Shown one piece after another: positions 21,859 to 32,500 of a stretch of DNA of 64,000 nucleotides (position 1 is its first letter; each line of letters starts with the position of its first letter). The DNA is from Chrysoporthe austroafricana (Eukaryota > Ascomycota > Sordariomycetes > Diaporthales > Cryphonectriaceae). Below the pieces are notes generated by a model, which had not been told where the DNA came from, searched no databases, and saw only the letters and a program-made list of their open reading frames with translations. Made by a program: the position numbers and the translations under genes. Location: NCBI GenBank assembly GCA_001051155.2, contig JYIP02000008.1:2666001-2730000 (forward strand). Direction: 5' to 3'.

Positions 21859-23643
21859 TCAAGCCTCGGCCTTCCTATTCTTGGTATCACGCCTCTCTTT
21901 CTCCTCCAGCAATCGCTCCTCCCTCGCCTTCTTCTCGGCCTCCAGCCCCGTCTCAGTTTCCTTGTGCTCCTTGGTCAGCGCCTTCTGGCCAATGAAGAGG
22001 CAGATGACCAGGGCGGCCGCCGAGACTGCCGTGTACATGACCCAGATATACATCATGCTGTCTGCAAAGATTTTGTGCACCGCATCGCGCTCGCCAGATG
22101 GCAGATTGCGAACGACTTCCGTGTTAGCGCCGGCGGAAGCACCGCCGAGCTTGGCGGCGAGCTGCGGCCCCACGGCGGCGACGAGGGCATCCTGCCGCTT
22201 GGTCATTTCATTCTGGAAGACAACCTGGCCGATGACGATACTGATAGCGCCAGAGAGGTTACGCGTGAAGGCGAAGGCCGAGGTCGCGGTGGCGACCTCG
22301 CGCGGCGGGGTGAATGCCTGTAGTGCGACCATGGGCGCCTGGAAGTTGGGTCCGACGCCCAGCCCGCCAACGATCTGGAAGAGGATGACTTTGGCCCAGT
22401 TGGCCGTGGGACCGAGGTCGATGAAGAGGCCGTAGCCGAGCGTCTGCAGGATGAAGCCGATGTACATAGGTCGGATGAATGAGCTTGTTTTACGCATGTA
22501 TCCGCCCGTGTAGATTGAGGCGACGGACAGGCTGATGGCGGTAGGAAGGAGGTACACGCCCGAGAGGATGGGGGTCGCGCTGAGGACGGCCTGGAAGTAG
22601 AGAGGGAGGTAATACGCCGAGGCAATGAAAACGTAGCTCTGGACGAAGCAGGCGCCGAGGACGGCCAGACTGGGTATGTCCTTGAACATACGCGTGGGCA
22701 AAAGTGGGTATTTTGCGAAATAACCCTCCCAGAAGAAGCACAAAACCCAACCGACGAAGCCGAAGACGATGAGGCAGATGACGGTGGCAGAACCCCAAGG
22801 ATAAGTCACGTTACCAAAGCTCAGCCCGAAAAGAATCATGAGGGTGCTACCGATACTAAGAGTGACGGCGACCCAATCTATAGCTTTGATTCCTTCGATG
22901 AACGGTGTCTTGGGCGTCTTCAGGTCGAGGAAAAAGAAAATGAGAGTGAACGCAACACCGTTGAATGGTAAATTGACATAAAAGCACCAATGCCAGGTGA
23001 CGTTCTCGGTAAATGCACCGCCGATGACGGGACCAAGGGAGAGAGCCAAAGCCCAGACGCCGCCGATGACGCCGTAGTATAAACCGCGCTCACTTGGACT
23101 GAAGAGATCTCCGATGCAGATGTTGGCGAGGACATTCAGCCCGGCACCGCCAACACCCTGGATGGCGCGGGCGGCAATGAGCATAGCCACGTTAACGGAG
23201 AGCGCGGCGATCAAAGAGCCGGTGAAGAAAGTAACATTGGCGATCAGGATGATGGGCTTGCGGCCGAAGATGTCAGAGAGCTTGCCCCAGACTATGGTAG
23301 TCGCGGCGACGCCCAAGAGATAAGCTGATCCAATCCATGTGTATCCGGCGTCCGAATGCAAGGCTTCAGTTATGGTTGGCAGGGCAGTGGTGACGATAGT
23401 GGTGTCGAGGGCGTGTAAGAGCACAGCAAAGCAGAGGGCGACCATGATGAGCGCAATCTTCAACGGGGAGCGCTTAGCCAGCTCTTCCTTAACGTCCACA
23501 GCGGGCACCTCAGTTGCCGCCACCTGCGGTTCATCTTCTTGTGAGGTTGCTGAGGCACCGAAGGCATCTTGGGGTGTCGATTCCGTGGTCTGCGATGATT
23601 TCTCGTGCTCGCCAGACCCATCTGTCGTGGCTGTTGCTGTCAT
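21859..23643 (-). CDS. 14-TM MFS drug:H+ antiporter (DHA2-type efflux pump)
   Basis: A single-exon protein of 594 aa from the ATG at 23643. A hydrophilic N-terminus of about 80 residues is followed by MFS motifs: LDTTIVTTALPTI in TM1, GKLSDIFGRKP (motif A) between TM2 and TM3, and LGPVIGGAFTENVTWHWCFYVNLP (motif C region). Fourteen hydrophobic segments and a charged C-terminal tail follow. The family exports toxic metabolites and drugs across the plasma membrane. Its place between two O-methyltransferases suggests it exports the cluster product. The open frame extends upstream to 23859, but the extra residues do not resemble the family. Confidence 0.9.
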   Translation of the reverse strand: MTATATTDGSGEHEKSSQTTESTPQDAFGASATSQEDEPQVAATEVPAVDVKEELAKRSPLKIALIMVALCFAVLLHALDTTIVTTALPTITEALHSDAGYTWIGSAYLLGVAATTIVWGKLSDIFGRKPIILIANVTFFTGSLIAALSVNVAMLIAARAIQGVGGAGLNVLANICIGDLFSPSERGLYYGVIGGVWALALSLGPVIGGAFTENVTWHWCFYVNLPFNGVAFTLIFFFLDLKTPKTPFIEGIKAIDWVAVTLSIGSTLMILFGLSFGNVTYPWGSATVICLIVFGFVGWVLCFFWEGYFAKYPLLPTRMFKDIPSLAVLGACFVQSYVFIASAYYLPLYFQAVLSATPILSGVYLLPTAISLSVASIYTGGYMRKTSSFIRPMYIGFILQTLGYGLFIDLGPTANWAKVILFQIVGGLGVGPNFQAPMVALQAFTPPREVATATSAFAFTRNLSGAISIVIGQVVFQNEMTKRQDALVAAVGPQLAAKLGGASAGANTEVVRNLPSGERDAVHKIFADSMMYIWVMYTAVSAAALVICLFIGQKALTKEHKETETGLEAEKKAREERLLEEKERRDTKNRKAEA

Positions 23644-24524
23644 GGTTGGCAGGTTCGTCTCGGAGTGTAGGCAGGCTTGGCTGAAAGTGATCTCGGACTG
23701 GGGATGAACGACAGCTGAAGGAAGGCCATGGTTAGCATGAGTATGGACATGCCAGATTTCTATCACAGCGTCCCCCAAAGCCAAGGAGGTAGATGGGCTT
23801 TTGGTGGAGTTTAGCACGGGCTTTAGCCTAGACCCGCACTTTTTTGAGGCCATACCCACCTATAGGGCAGAGCTGTGGGGCCACGGAGCTGTCAGCGGAG
23901 ATGTGATACTACTTATTATAGTATAGTACGAGGTACATTGGTACGAAAGCGTCCACGGAGATAAGGAGCGGGCTTCACAGCTCAGTCGGCTGCTATGTAT
24001 GGTACTATGGTACATTGATTCTGTGCTCAATTACTAGTCAACACCCTGTACTGACCAGACGTCTAGGACCATGTACGCCTTCATTACATGGTACAGTATC
24101 TCCGCCAGGGGGAGTCAGGACAAGAACGGGGAACCGTAGAAACCTTAAGCAGTCGGTGGTCTATCTTGGCAAGCCGCGGGCCGTTCCTTTGATGTGGATA
24201 TGTTCCATACTATAGCTAATATTATAGTACCCATGTACCTAATCGCCTGGGTAGCGCCGGGCTGGTACATGGTGTCGATCATGTTGGCCCGCTCTTTTCT
24301 AAGAACCCGACATGGAAACCCGACGTCAGAAGAATAATCATCGATCTAGCTGTATCACCGGGAATTGAAGCGAACTTGGTCGATGTCCGCGATTCGGACG
24401 ATGCATCCCTTAAATACCCTGAAGAGCGTTTTCCTTGGAACTCTTCGTCCTTGTTTTCAACGAATATTTTCAGTTTCTTTAAGCTCTTCGGAATTCGCTA
24501 AGCAAGAATCCCTCAAAAAGTAAC
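23644..24524. promoter_or_regulatory. Divergent promoter of MFS pump and O-methyltransferase B
   Basis: No gene in 0.9 kb. A perfect inverted repeat GTCCG-N5-CGGAC at 24385-24399 lies 126 bp before the O-methyltransferase B start, the kind of spaced CCG/CGG pair that Zn2Cys6 dimers bind. The downstream TTAAATA near 24410 could serve as a TATA-like element. Confidence 0.5.
24385..24399. promoter_or_regulatory. Inverted CCG-N5-CGG site, candidate Zn2Cys6 dimer site
   Basis: GTCCG CGATT CGGAC: perfect 5-bp arms with a 5-bp spacer, the same spacer length as the AflR consensus but with CCG/CGG half-sites. Confidence 0.4.
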
Positions 24525-25919
24525 ATGACCATGGCAATTACAGAAGTTGGCTCTCGCGTGGAACAGCTTCGTCAGCTGGCTGTCCGCATCCACGATGCCG
24601 TTGAGGCCTATGCCCATGGCGAAACCGCCGACACGAACGAGATTGTCAAGCAATCCCGGATCCTGCAGCACCGTGCGGAAGCGCCAGAAGTCTTCGCTGC
24701 ACGTCTAAGGTATCAGCCCTTGGACCTCTGTGCCCTTATGATCGCGGTCGAGGGTGGCACCCTGCAAGCCCTGACGAGTTGTGGCGAGGAGGAGATTACC
24801 GCAGATAAGCTAGCAGAAATTACGAACCGACCAAAGTCTCACATAGGTCAGTTAGCGGTATCTCTAAAAAGGCGATTTAGAGACAAGCTCCGAGGCGTAT
24901 ATATGGCTGATGCGCCCAGATAGTTCGCTCGCTGCGCCTGCTCACGGCAATTGGTGTTTGTGACGAGGTTGGTTTCCAACGATACCGAGCCAATGACAAG
25001 ACTCGTGTTATGGCGACCAAAGGCCAAATTGGTGGTTTGAGGGTCAGGTACGTGTAGCTGCAATACTGTTCCCATTCTTCTTGCTGAAGGATGATTCTTT
25101 CAAAATAGCTCCGTGGCCGTCTGTGGAATTATCACCAAGATTGAATCATATTGCACGGCCCTCGCAAAGGGAGAGCAACCCGGCAGCGATGGCCCTACAT
25201 CGGCATACACGTACACGTACGGCAAGCCCATGTACGATGCATTGCGCGAGAACCCGGATAGGAAGGCCGACTTCGATGCATACATGCAGGCGCGGAAGCA
25301 AGAGAAGAATCGCGATTGGCATGCGGTCTTCCCCGTCATGTCTGAGCTATCTTCGACAGCCAGCCGGGATACTAAGCCGCTGGACACGTCGACCATGACT
25401 ATTGTTGACGTCGGGGGAAACCGGGGCCATGACCTCGAGAGTTTTCATCGCAACAACCCCGACTTCAAGGGCCGTCTTGTGCTGCAGGACCTGCCCGAGA
25501 CGATCGGGCCCCTCGTGGCCGACGGTGAGAAACGCGTCTTCGAGGCCATGCCTTACGATTTCTTCACGCCGCAGCCCATCAAGGGAGCGAGGATCTATCT
25601 TTTGCTGGCCTGCCTGCACAACTGGGGAGACGAGGCATGTCGCAATATCTTAAGGAACCTGGCCAGTGCTATGGAAAGAGGCTATTCGAGGCTGCTGATC
25701 TCAGCACTGCTGCTGCCAGATGTCGGGGCGGAGCGTCGTGCCGCAGAGCTCGACATGCAGATGTGGGTTCTGCAGCAGAGTATGCATCGGACGAGGCGTG
25801 AGGTGAAGGAGCTGGTGGAATCGGTTCAACTGGAGGTTGTCAAAGTGTGGGAGAACGGCGATCGTGAGGCAATTGTCGAGGTGTGTTTGCCGGAGAAGGC
25901 TACGAATGGCTTGACATGA
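24525..25919 (+). CDS. Class II O-methyltransferase B
   Basis: Three exons (24525-24846, 24924-25047, 25109-25919) give 418 aa. The intron donors are GTCAGT and GTACGT, and all joins keep frame. The short middle exon carries VRSLRLLTAIGVCDEV, the helix-turn region of the winged-helix domain. The C-terminal Rossmann domain has IVDVGGNRGHDLESF (SAM binding), LVLQDLPETI, and RIYLLLACLHNWGDE with the expected catalytic His. The protein is shorter than enzyme A and clearly divergent from it, so this is not a recent local duplicate. It should methylate a hydroxyl group of the cluster product; which one cannot be read from the sequence. Confidence 0.86.
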
Positions 25920-26361
25920 TGTTCCGTACCTTGGTCATTTTGAAATGATCAAATTTAGCGCGCGGCCTTATTCCCGTTATTGATATTGACTCGAATATCT
26001 TGAGGAATACCTAAAAATCACATAAATTCACGCATTGCAACCCATTTTAACTAAGGTTTGGCGTGCGATTGTGTAAATTGTTCGTTCCTTCGTTTGTCGA
26101 TGGGATCGTTAAGCTCGGTGTGTTCCATCGGTCTTGTGCGTTTACATGCAACCAGAATATCAGGATATGATTGCAAAAAGACCGGAGAAAGATATATAGC
26201 CTTGATTGGTTGTAAGACTCTAGATTGATCACTTTTAATGTCTATTATGTACCCAATTCTTTTCAGGTGTGTCAGACATACTTGCATCTTTTCATATTTC
26301 AAGCCTGTTGTCATTACAGTCAAAGATTTGTGGTGTGCAGCATTAATTGCAGGAAGCCAAC
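25920..26361. other. Short spacer between convergent genes
   Basis: About 0.44 kb, AT-rich, with nothing recognisable. It contains the two 3' untranslated regions. Confidence 0.45.
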
Positions 26362-28008
26362 TCAGTCTTTGACCACACCATCAACATCCACCTGTACACC
26401 TCTCAGAACATAGCCGTCCCTTGACGCGATATTCCACTGTTCCTGGATAACTCTAAGCCTTCCGTCGTCCCTTGAAACGAACCTCGCGGCAAAGGGCTTC
26501 GGGATGTGGAAAGGCCCGGGGAAGAAGGCGGCGTCACTAGTGTCCGCGGCGGCTTCAGCACCATTTACAAGAGGCGTTCGGATCTCAAAAGCCCAGAGGA
26601 TTCCGGCGAGCGCAATATCGAGCGAGTTCTCGGCAAGGCGCGCACCGGGGCACGTTCTTCTCCCAGTGCTAAAAGTGAAATGGTCACGCGCGTAAGGGTC
26701 GCTCATGGCCGCGTACTCGGAGCTGTACAGCTTGTGGCCAAGAAAGCGCTCGGGTACAAACTCGAACGGGTTGTCGTAACGGCTAGGGTCGAAATGCAGG
26801 AAGGAAGTGTTGGTAATCAGCACCGTCCCCCTAGGGATGACGTGGTTCTTATACACGATGTCGGCGTCGGCGTAGTGCCGCACGCCCGGGATGAGCATGG
26901 GATTGATACGCAGAACCTCCTTGACGCAGGCGCGGACGTAAGGCAGATTGTGCATATCGGCGAACGTGGGCAGGCGGTCCGGACCGACGACGCGCATGAG
27001 CTCCTCTTGCGCCCTCTCCTGGACGTGCGGGTTAGCCGCCATGTAAAGGACCAGACCGACCAGCGCGACGGCGGTTGTCTCGAAGCCTGCCTCAATAAGC
27101 CCGCCGGCCACCCAGGCCAGCTGCTCGTCGTCCAGTCCTGCAGCGTGCCACGATTCCTTCTTCTCGAGAATCTCGCGCGCGTAGCAGTGCGGGGCCGTGC
27201 CGTCCTCGAACTGCTTCTCCATCCGCCGCCAGAGCGCCATCTTGATGTCCAAGACCTGTTTGGCGACCCTCTCTGCCCTTTTGCGGCCAGGTTGGAGCCA
27301 CGGGGGGAGGCGTTGAAGCGGGGGCAGCTCGTCGACAATGAAGGCACCCGGCCGCATTGTTGCCCGTAGGAGTTCCTGACTTTTCATTGCGTTTCGCGCG
27401 TCCGGGTGGTCCCAATTCTTGGCCCGCTCGCCGAATGTGTTGGTCAAAATGATGCTAAAAGCGTAACGACGGATGTGCTGGTAAAATTCTCGTTGATTCT
27501 CGTTATCCGTAGCCAGGTCAAACAGCAGCTGCTTCATCTCGAATTCCTGACTCGGGAAAAAGCTCGCTGTCATGGGCACCGAGGTAATTACGCGTACCAA
27601 CGACCGAAGGGCACGCCAGTGCGGACCATAAGGCATTGTCGGCATCCGTTTGCCACCAGTAACGATGTCGTGGCTCATTGGCGCAGGCGCCTTGGAGGAT
27701 GTAGAGATAGCCTGTTTCTCAAGAATTTCCCGCACAGCATCCGGCGTGTTGATGACGACGAAGTCATACCATCCAACGCGGATTCTGAATATATCTCCAT
27801 ACTTCAATGCCCAGTCGTAAAAGAGCGAAGCAGCGTTGAGTGGGAGGAAGAAGCCAAGGCCTAGCAGAGGATACCCTCCGCTTGGTCCTGGTACCGAATC
27901 AAGCCTGCGGTCGCGCCGCAGCCATGCCACAACAACAACTGCAATGCTAAGCAAGATAGCAAGAGATATTATTTTATGGGTCTCGAGGATAGCAATCATT
28001 CTGTCCAT
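26362..28008 (-). CDS. Cytochrome P450 monooxygenase 1 (O-methylsterigmatocystin oxidoreductase-like)
   Basis: An intronless protein of 548 aa with an N-terminal membrane anchor (residues 10-30) and a proline-rich hinge (VPGPSGGYPLLG). The I-helix reads GGLIEAGFETTAVAL, with the usual acid-Thr pair. The K-helix ExxR is in VKEVLRI, the PERF segment is FVPERFLG, and the heme loop FSTGRRTCPGARLAE places the axial Cys at about 453. The overall pattern resembles P450s near the O-methylsterigmatocystin oxidoreductase group, which hydroxylate or rearrange aromatic polyketides, but the exact family is uncertain. It is ER-anchored and needs a CPR partner encoded elsewhere. The large open frame on the opposite strand (26506-27369) is a shadow of this GC-rich gene. 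Confidence 0.9.
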   Translation of the reverse strand: MDRMIAILETHKIISLAILLSIAVVVVAWLRRDRRLDSVPGPSGGYPLLGLGFFLPLNAASLFYDWALKYGDIFRIRVGWYDFVVINTPDAVREILEKQAISTSSKAPAPMSHDIVTGGKRMPTMPYGPHWRALRSLVRVITSVPMTASFFPSQEFEMKQLLFDLATDNENQREFYQHIRRYAFSIILTNTFGERAKNWDHPDARNAMKSQELLRATMRPGAFIVDELPPLQRLPPWLQPGRKRAERVAKQVLDIKMALWRRMEKQFEDGTAPHCYAREILEKKESWHAAGLDDEQLAWVAGGLIEAGFETTAVALVGLVLYMAANPHVQERAQEELMRVVGPDRLPTFADMHNLPYVRACVKEVLRINPMLIPGVRHYADADIVYKNHVIPRGTVLITNTSFLHFDPSRYDNPFEFVPERFLGHKLYSSEYAAMSDPYARDHFTFSTGRRTCPGARLAENSLDIALAGILWAFEIRTPLVNGAEAAADTSDAAFFPGPFHIPKPFAARFVSRDDGRLRVIQEQWNIASRDGYVLRGVQVDVDGVVKD

Positions 28009-29513
28009 CTTGATTCTCTAGCCGTTGAGGATGGTGGGTTCCACAAATGGAATTTGATAGAGGATTTGAAGAGGTATGAAGGATCTTACAAACACAGCTA
28101 AGAAGCCTGTGTTACTACTGGGCATATAACTTATATTTCTCTTCTATCCATGCCAGTACCTGCTAAGTCTTGGACCCAACGATTCAGGAACAAGAAATAA
28201 AAAAAGAAAGTAAAGAAAATCACGAGATCGTAACTAGTTTACACTCCTTAACCTAGTTAACCACCGGGAATTAGTACATGGGTACATAGAATCTCTAACT
28301 CTAGTATGTATTGCAAGCGAGTGTGTGTGTGTGAGGCCGATTGACCAGACAAGTTTTACGGGTACTTAGAGATACATTTCATGGCATTTAAAGCCAGGGA
28401 GGGGGGTGAAGTTGTTCTGGCCAATCGGGTAGTTTCCTTGATCCTCGGGATTTGATCGGATACAATCCTGCTCGGGCTCTTTGACCTAACCACAAAACAA
28501 TATGATGCGTGAGAAAATGCCGTTTTGGTAAAATGTTAATTGCAAAGCTCAGGCTTCCTATCAGCGACACAGCAGCTCCGTATTTACGGACTGGAGAATC
28601 TCGGGGATCATAAGTTAATGTTGATTGGACTAGGCTTTCTTTAGTGTTCCTTCTCCCTTGATCTATTGTTTCAAAATAAATCCTCCAGGCACAAGTGATG
28701 AGCTCTAGAGTTCAAGTAGTACTGTATCATAACCTATTACCCTCCGTCCAGATCGGCTTTTTAGTTTCATGAAGTTAATTCCCGACCTTTCCATCTGTAT
28801 CCTTGACGAGCTTCAGGAAGTACACCCGGCCGGGCCAATACCGCGCTACCCCGGGGATGCTCTACTGCCGTGGACATAATACCGCTTCTGACCCCAGCGG
28901 TAACTCCGTTTTTGGGTATTTCCTTGTGGCTCTACGGGGATCTCACATGGAGTTCCTACTTGGCATTCCCAGCGAGTGCCGAGTGAAGAGTTTGGCATCA
29001 TTCGCGTCCAGCCCTACGACCAGGCTAGTGGATTCAGTGCATGATAGACTCAAGTTCGTTAGGAGATGGTGCTGTGCTGATAGGATGGCTAGCACTCTAC
29101 TTGTTCTACGTTTTAGTTGCAGGTTAGTCTACTCTGCTAAATTTTGTTCGATGGATGGAGATTTGGACTTCTGAACTTCAGGCCTTGGCTAGGAAAAAAA
29201 AAAAAAACGTTTGCCTACTTTTCTCTGAAGTGGGAGAGAAGTGAAGCTGGATGACTACAATATTGTATCTAAGAACGAGCAGCTATCAGGTTGAGGATCT
29301 AACTGGTATTATCTGCACTAATAAGAATATTGCTGTTCATGTTGCAGGCGAAGGTAAATTGAACTTCATGATCCATATCAATATTGGCGTCCATGTAGGT
29401 CGAAATACAGCAGTCACATGAAATTTTGCAAAGACTTGCTTTAAGGGAACTCATCATTGAATCTTTCCAATTCTAATCTAAACGAAATAAGAGAGCCTTA
29501 TTCTCATAACCAA
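28009..29513. other. 1.5-kb intergenic region
   Basis: It lies between the P450 1 promoter and the HR-PKS 3' end. A short (GT)n run near 28321 and an A run near 29192 are the only low-complexity features. No supported gene. Confidence 0.45.
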
Positions 29514-32500
29514 TTACACTGGAAGTAGCTCCTTGGGCAGAGCCGAGGATTTCGCAGCTATTCGGTTGCATAGGGTAGTGATAGGCACCCCAGCAAGCAC
29601 ATCAAAGACAGTGATAGATGATTTCATCTCCCTCATGACCCAGTTGACAATTTCAATAGCGACGAGCGAATCGAAGCCATATGAGTGCAGGAACCTGCTG
29701 GTATCGACTTCGGAGGGGTCGGTTTGAAGCATCTTGGCAATCTGCTTCACCATCGCCTCCAGCACAGAACCGGCAGCCTCCTGCCAGGATTTGGCTTGAC
29801 TGATAAGAGTATGAGTGGGAGCATTATCATCCTTGCCTGCCGTAGAGGCGCTGTCACGCAGGCCGGTGCGAGCCATGATGGAGAACCGAGCATCAGCCAG
29901 GTAGTACGGGGTATCAATGCCGGCTAGGTTCACGCTGCCGCCCGTGGCGAGACCCGTGACGACCTGAGGGGGTAGTGTGGCCGCCATGTCGCGAGCGATG
30001 ACCCTCTCTATTAGAGCGAGGAATTCGCCTTCCCGAATTCCATACGGCTGTTCCCACTCTCGGAAATGATCCGTCATCCCCGTCTCAGCCAGCACACCTA
30101 TATCACGCATGAGGCCGAGATCGATTGTCGTCGCGTGACGCCCAAGGGCTCGCCGGTGGTATGCGAGCGCATCCTCGTAGGCTCCCGCCGATGAGTAGTT
30201 GCTCTGTCCGCGGCTTCCGAAAACTCCCGTGAAGGAGCTGAGGGTGATGAAAAAGTCGAGGTCATCTGGGAGGCACGTGTGGAGGTTCCAGCTGCCCTGC
30301 ACCTTAGGGCGCGTACTCTCAACCCAAGACTGGTATGGCATGTTGGCGAACAAGCCGTCGTGGAGCACCATGGCGCACTGGAAAACGCCCCGGATCTTGC
30401 CCAACTCCCGCGTACAGAGGTCGACTGCGGCGGCGACCGCCACCTCCTCGCTAACGTCGCACTTGTGGACCTGGACGTTGACCTGCTGCCGCTCGAGCTT
30501 CTGGAGGAGGGCCTGAGCATTGGGCGACTCAGCACCGGAGCGTGACAGGAATAACAGCTTGCGAGCACCGAGGCTGACAAGCTTGGATGCTAAGCTCCGG
30601 CCGAGACCACCCAGTCCGCCCACGAGCAGGTAAACTCCTTCGGGCGACAGCTGGGGAGCGTGCATCCGCCGCTGGACTACGGGAACGGCGTTCTCCTCAC
30701 CCCAGGTCAGTGCGATCTTGCCTAGATGCTTGCCCGTTTGCATGAGCCGGAGTGCACCCTCCACATCTGAGACGGGAAAAGTAATCAAGGGCTCGACTGG
30801 CCGGGTGATACCGCGGTGAAGGAAGTCGAATGCACCTTCAAGAATGACGGCCATCAGATCGGGTCGACTCTCCTCAACGTGCCTAAGGTTAAAGAAGGTA
30901 AATGTGGCATCTTGCAGAAAAGGTCGCATATCCAGGCCGGTATTGTTGAGAATGTCCTTAATTCCAATCTCGATGAAGTGCCCGAACGGCGCAATACAGT
31001 GCCATGTCTGCCGGAGGGCCTCGCCTGCAAGCGAGTTGAGCACAACGTCCACACCGCGGCCGTTGGTCATACGCTTGATGCCCTTGACAAAGCTGGTATC
31101 GCGTGAATTGAGAATGTGGTCATCGCGGATGCCATATTGCTCGCGGATCAACTTCCTCTTAGCTTCGGAAGAGACCGTGGCGAAAACCTCCATACCGTAA
31201 TACTGAGCAATCTGGCAGGCGACCTGGCCAACACCACCAGCTGCCGCATGTATGAGAATTGATTGGCCCTTCTGGACCTTGGCGACCCGAACCAACGCGT
31301 TCCAGGCGGTGGCGTGAACGGTCGGAATGCTTGCCGCCTGCTCGAAAGACATGCCGTGCGGGATCAGTGTGCAAAAGCTAGCTGGAGCCCTATGGAAGGT
31401 CCTGTGGGCGCCGTATCCGGACATGATTATCTCGTCGCCGACTTTGAAATTAGTCACCGAGGATCCGACGCGGCGAATCACACCAGCAGCATCCAGTCCA
31501 AGTGCTGTATCGGCCATCTGGCCCATAGCAACCATAATCTCGCGGAAGCTAGGGAAGAGATTGTCAGTAATTCTTCCAAATCCTGGAGAAGGCTAGGAAT
31601 GTACTTACTTCAATGCTGTGGCCTTGGTCCGGATTTCAATGAAGTCCGGCTCAAGCTCAGCCTCTGCCGAATCGTCTGGTTCCATGCAGACTGAGCTTAA
31701 CATGCCAGGAGATTGCACACAGAGCTTCACGGGATATTTTATATCCCCTAGGCGGATCTCGCTTATTGTCTTTGCCGCCCCAGGAAGTAGGTTGTTGATC
31801 TCTTCATTCAACACTGTATCTTCCTCGGCACGGCAGATGTGCAGAACATTCCCCCTAACCTGGAATTCGTTGTCCTTGCTGGTCCAAAAGAAACCTTTGA
31901 CTATCAAGTCTGCCAGCTGCTCCGCTGGTGCCACGAGAGATGATGGCTCGTCTGCGTGAAATACACGCACGTTCAGCCCTGGCGTCTCGTTCCGGACAAC
32001 TCGCACAAGACCATCGATCATGGCAGTACTCGGATCGTCCAGTGCTGTCACCCAGAAGAGGCTCTCCGTCTCAAGGATCAGCTTCCTGAGCAACTCGAAA
32101 TCTTCCGCGGCCAAGTCTCGAAGAAGAGGCTTCTGGAACTCGAGCAGCGAGATACATGACTTGCCCGCAAGAGCCGACACGTCAGGACCCCAGCAGAACA
32201 CGCGCGTCTCGTAGTGATGCTTCTGAAGGCGTCTGATTAGCTTGGAAGTCAGCGCCAAGGCCGTCTCGGTTGGGTCTGCAGCTATGACAATGGTAATTTC
32301 TCGTCCAGATGATGCCGTCCCGTTGGTTAACCCGTTCGTGGTACTATTTGTACTGGGAACAGTGCACTTCCTTGCAATGACAAGACCAGGACCTGGGTCT
32401 GCGCCGTGTAGAACGGTCGTCTCCATATTTCTGGCATCTAGTGCAGGTTGGATGCCACCCAAGATACCGTCCGTCGCCAGGAAGCACAGAATACCATCCT

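Noticed and set aside
26506..27369. 287-codon open frame antisense to P450 1
   Set aside because: It is the GC-rich shadow of a gene with complete P450 motifs; its own translation shows no domain.
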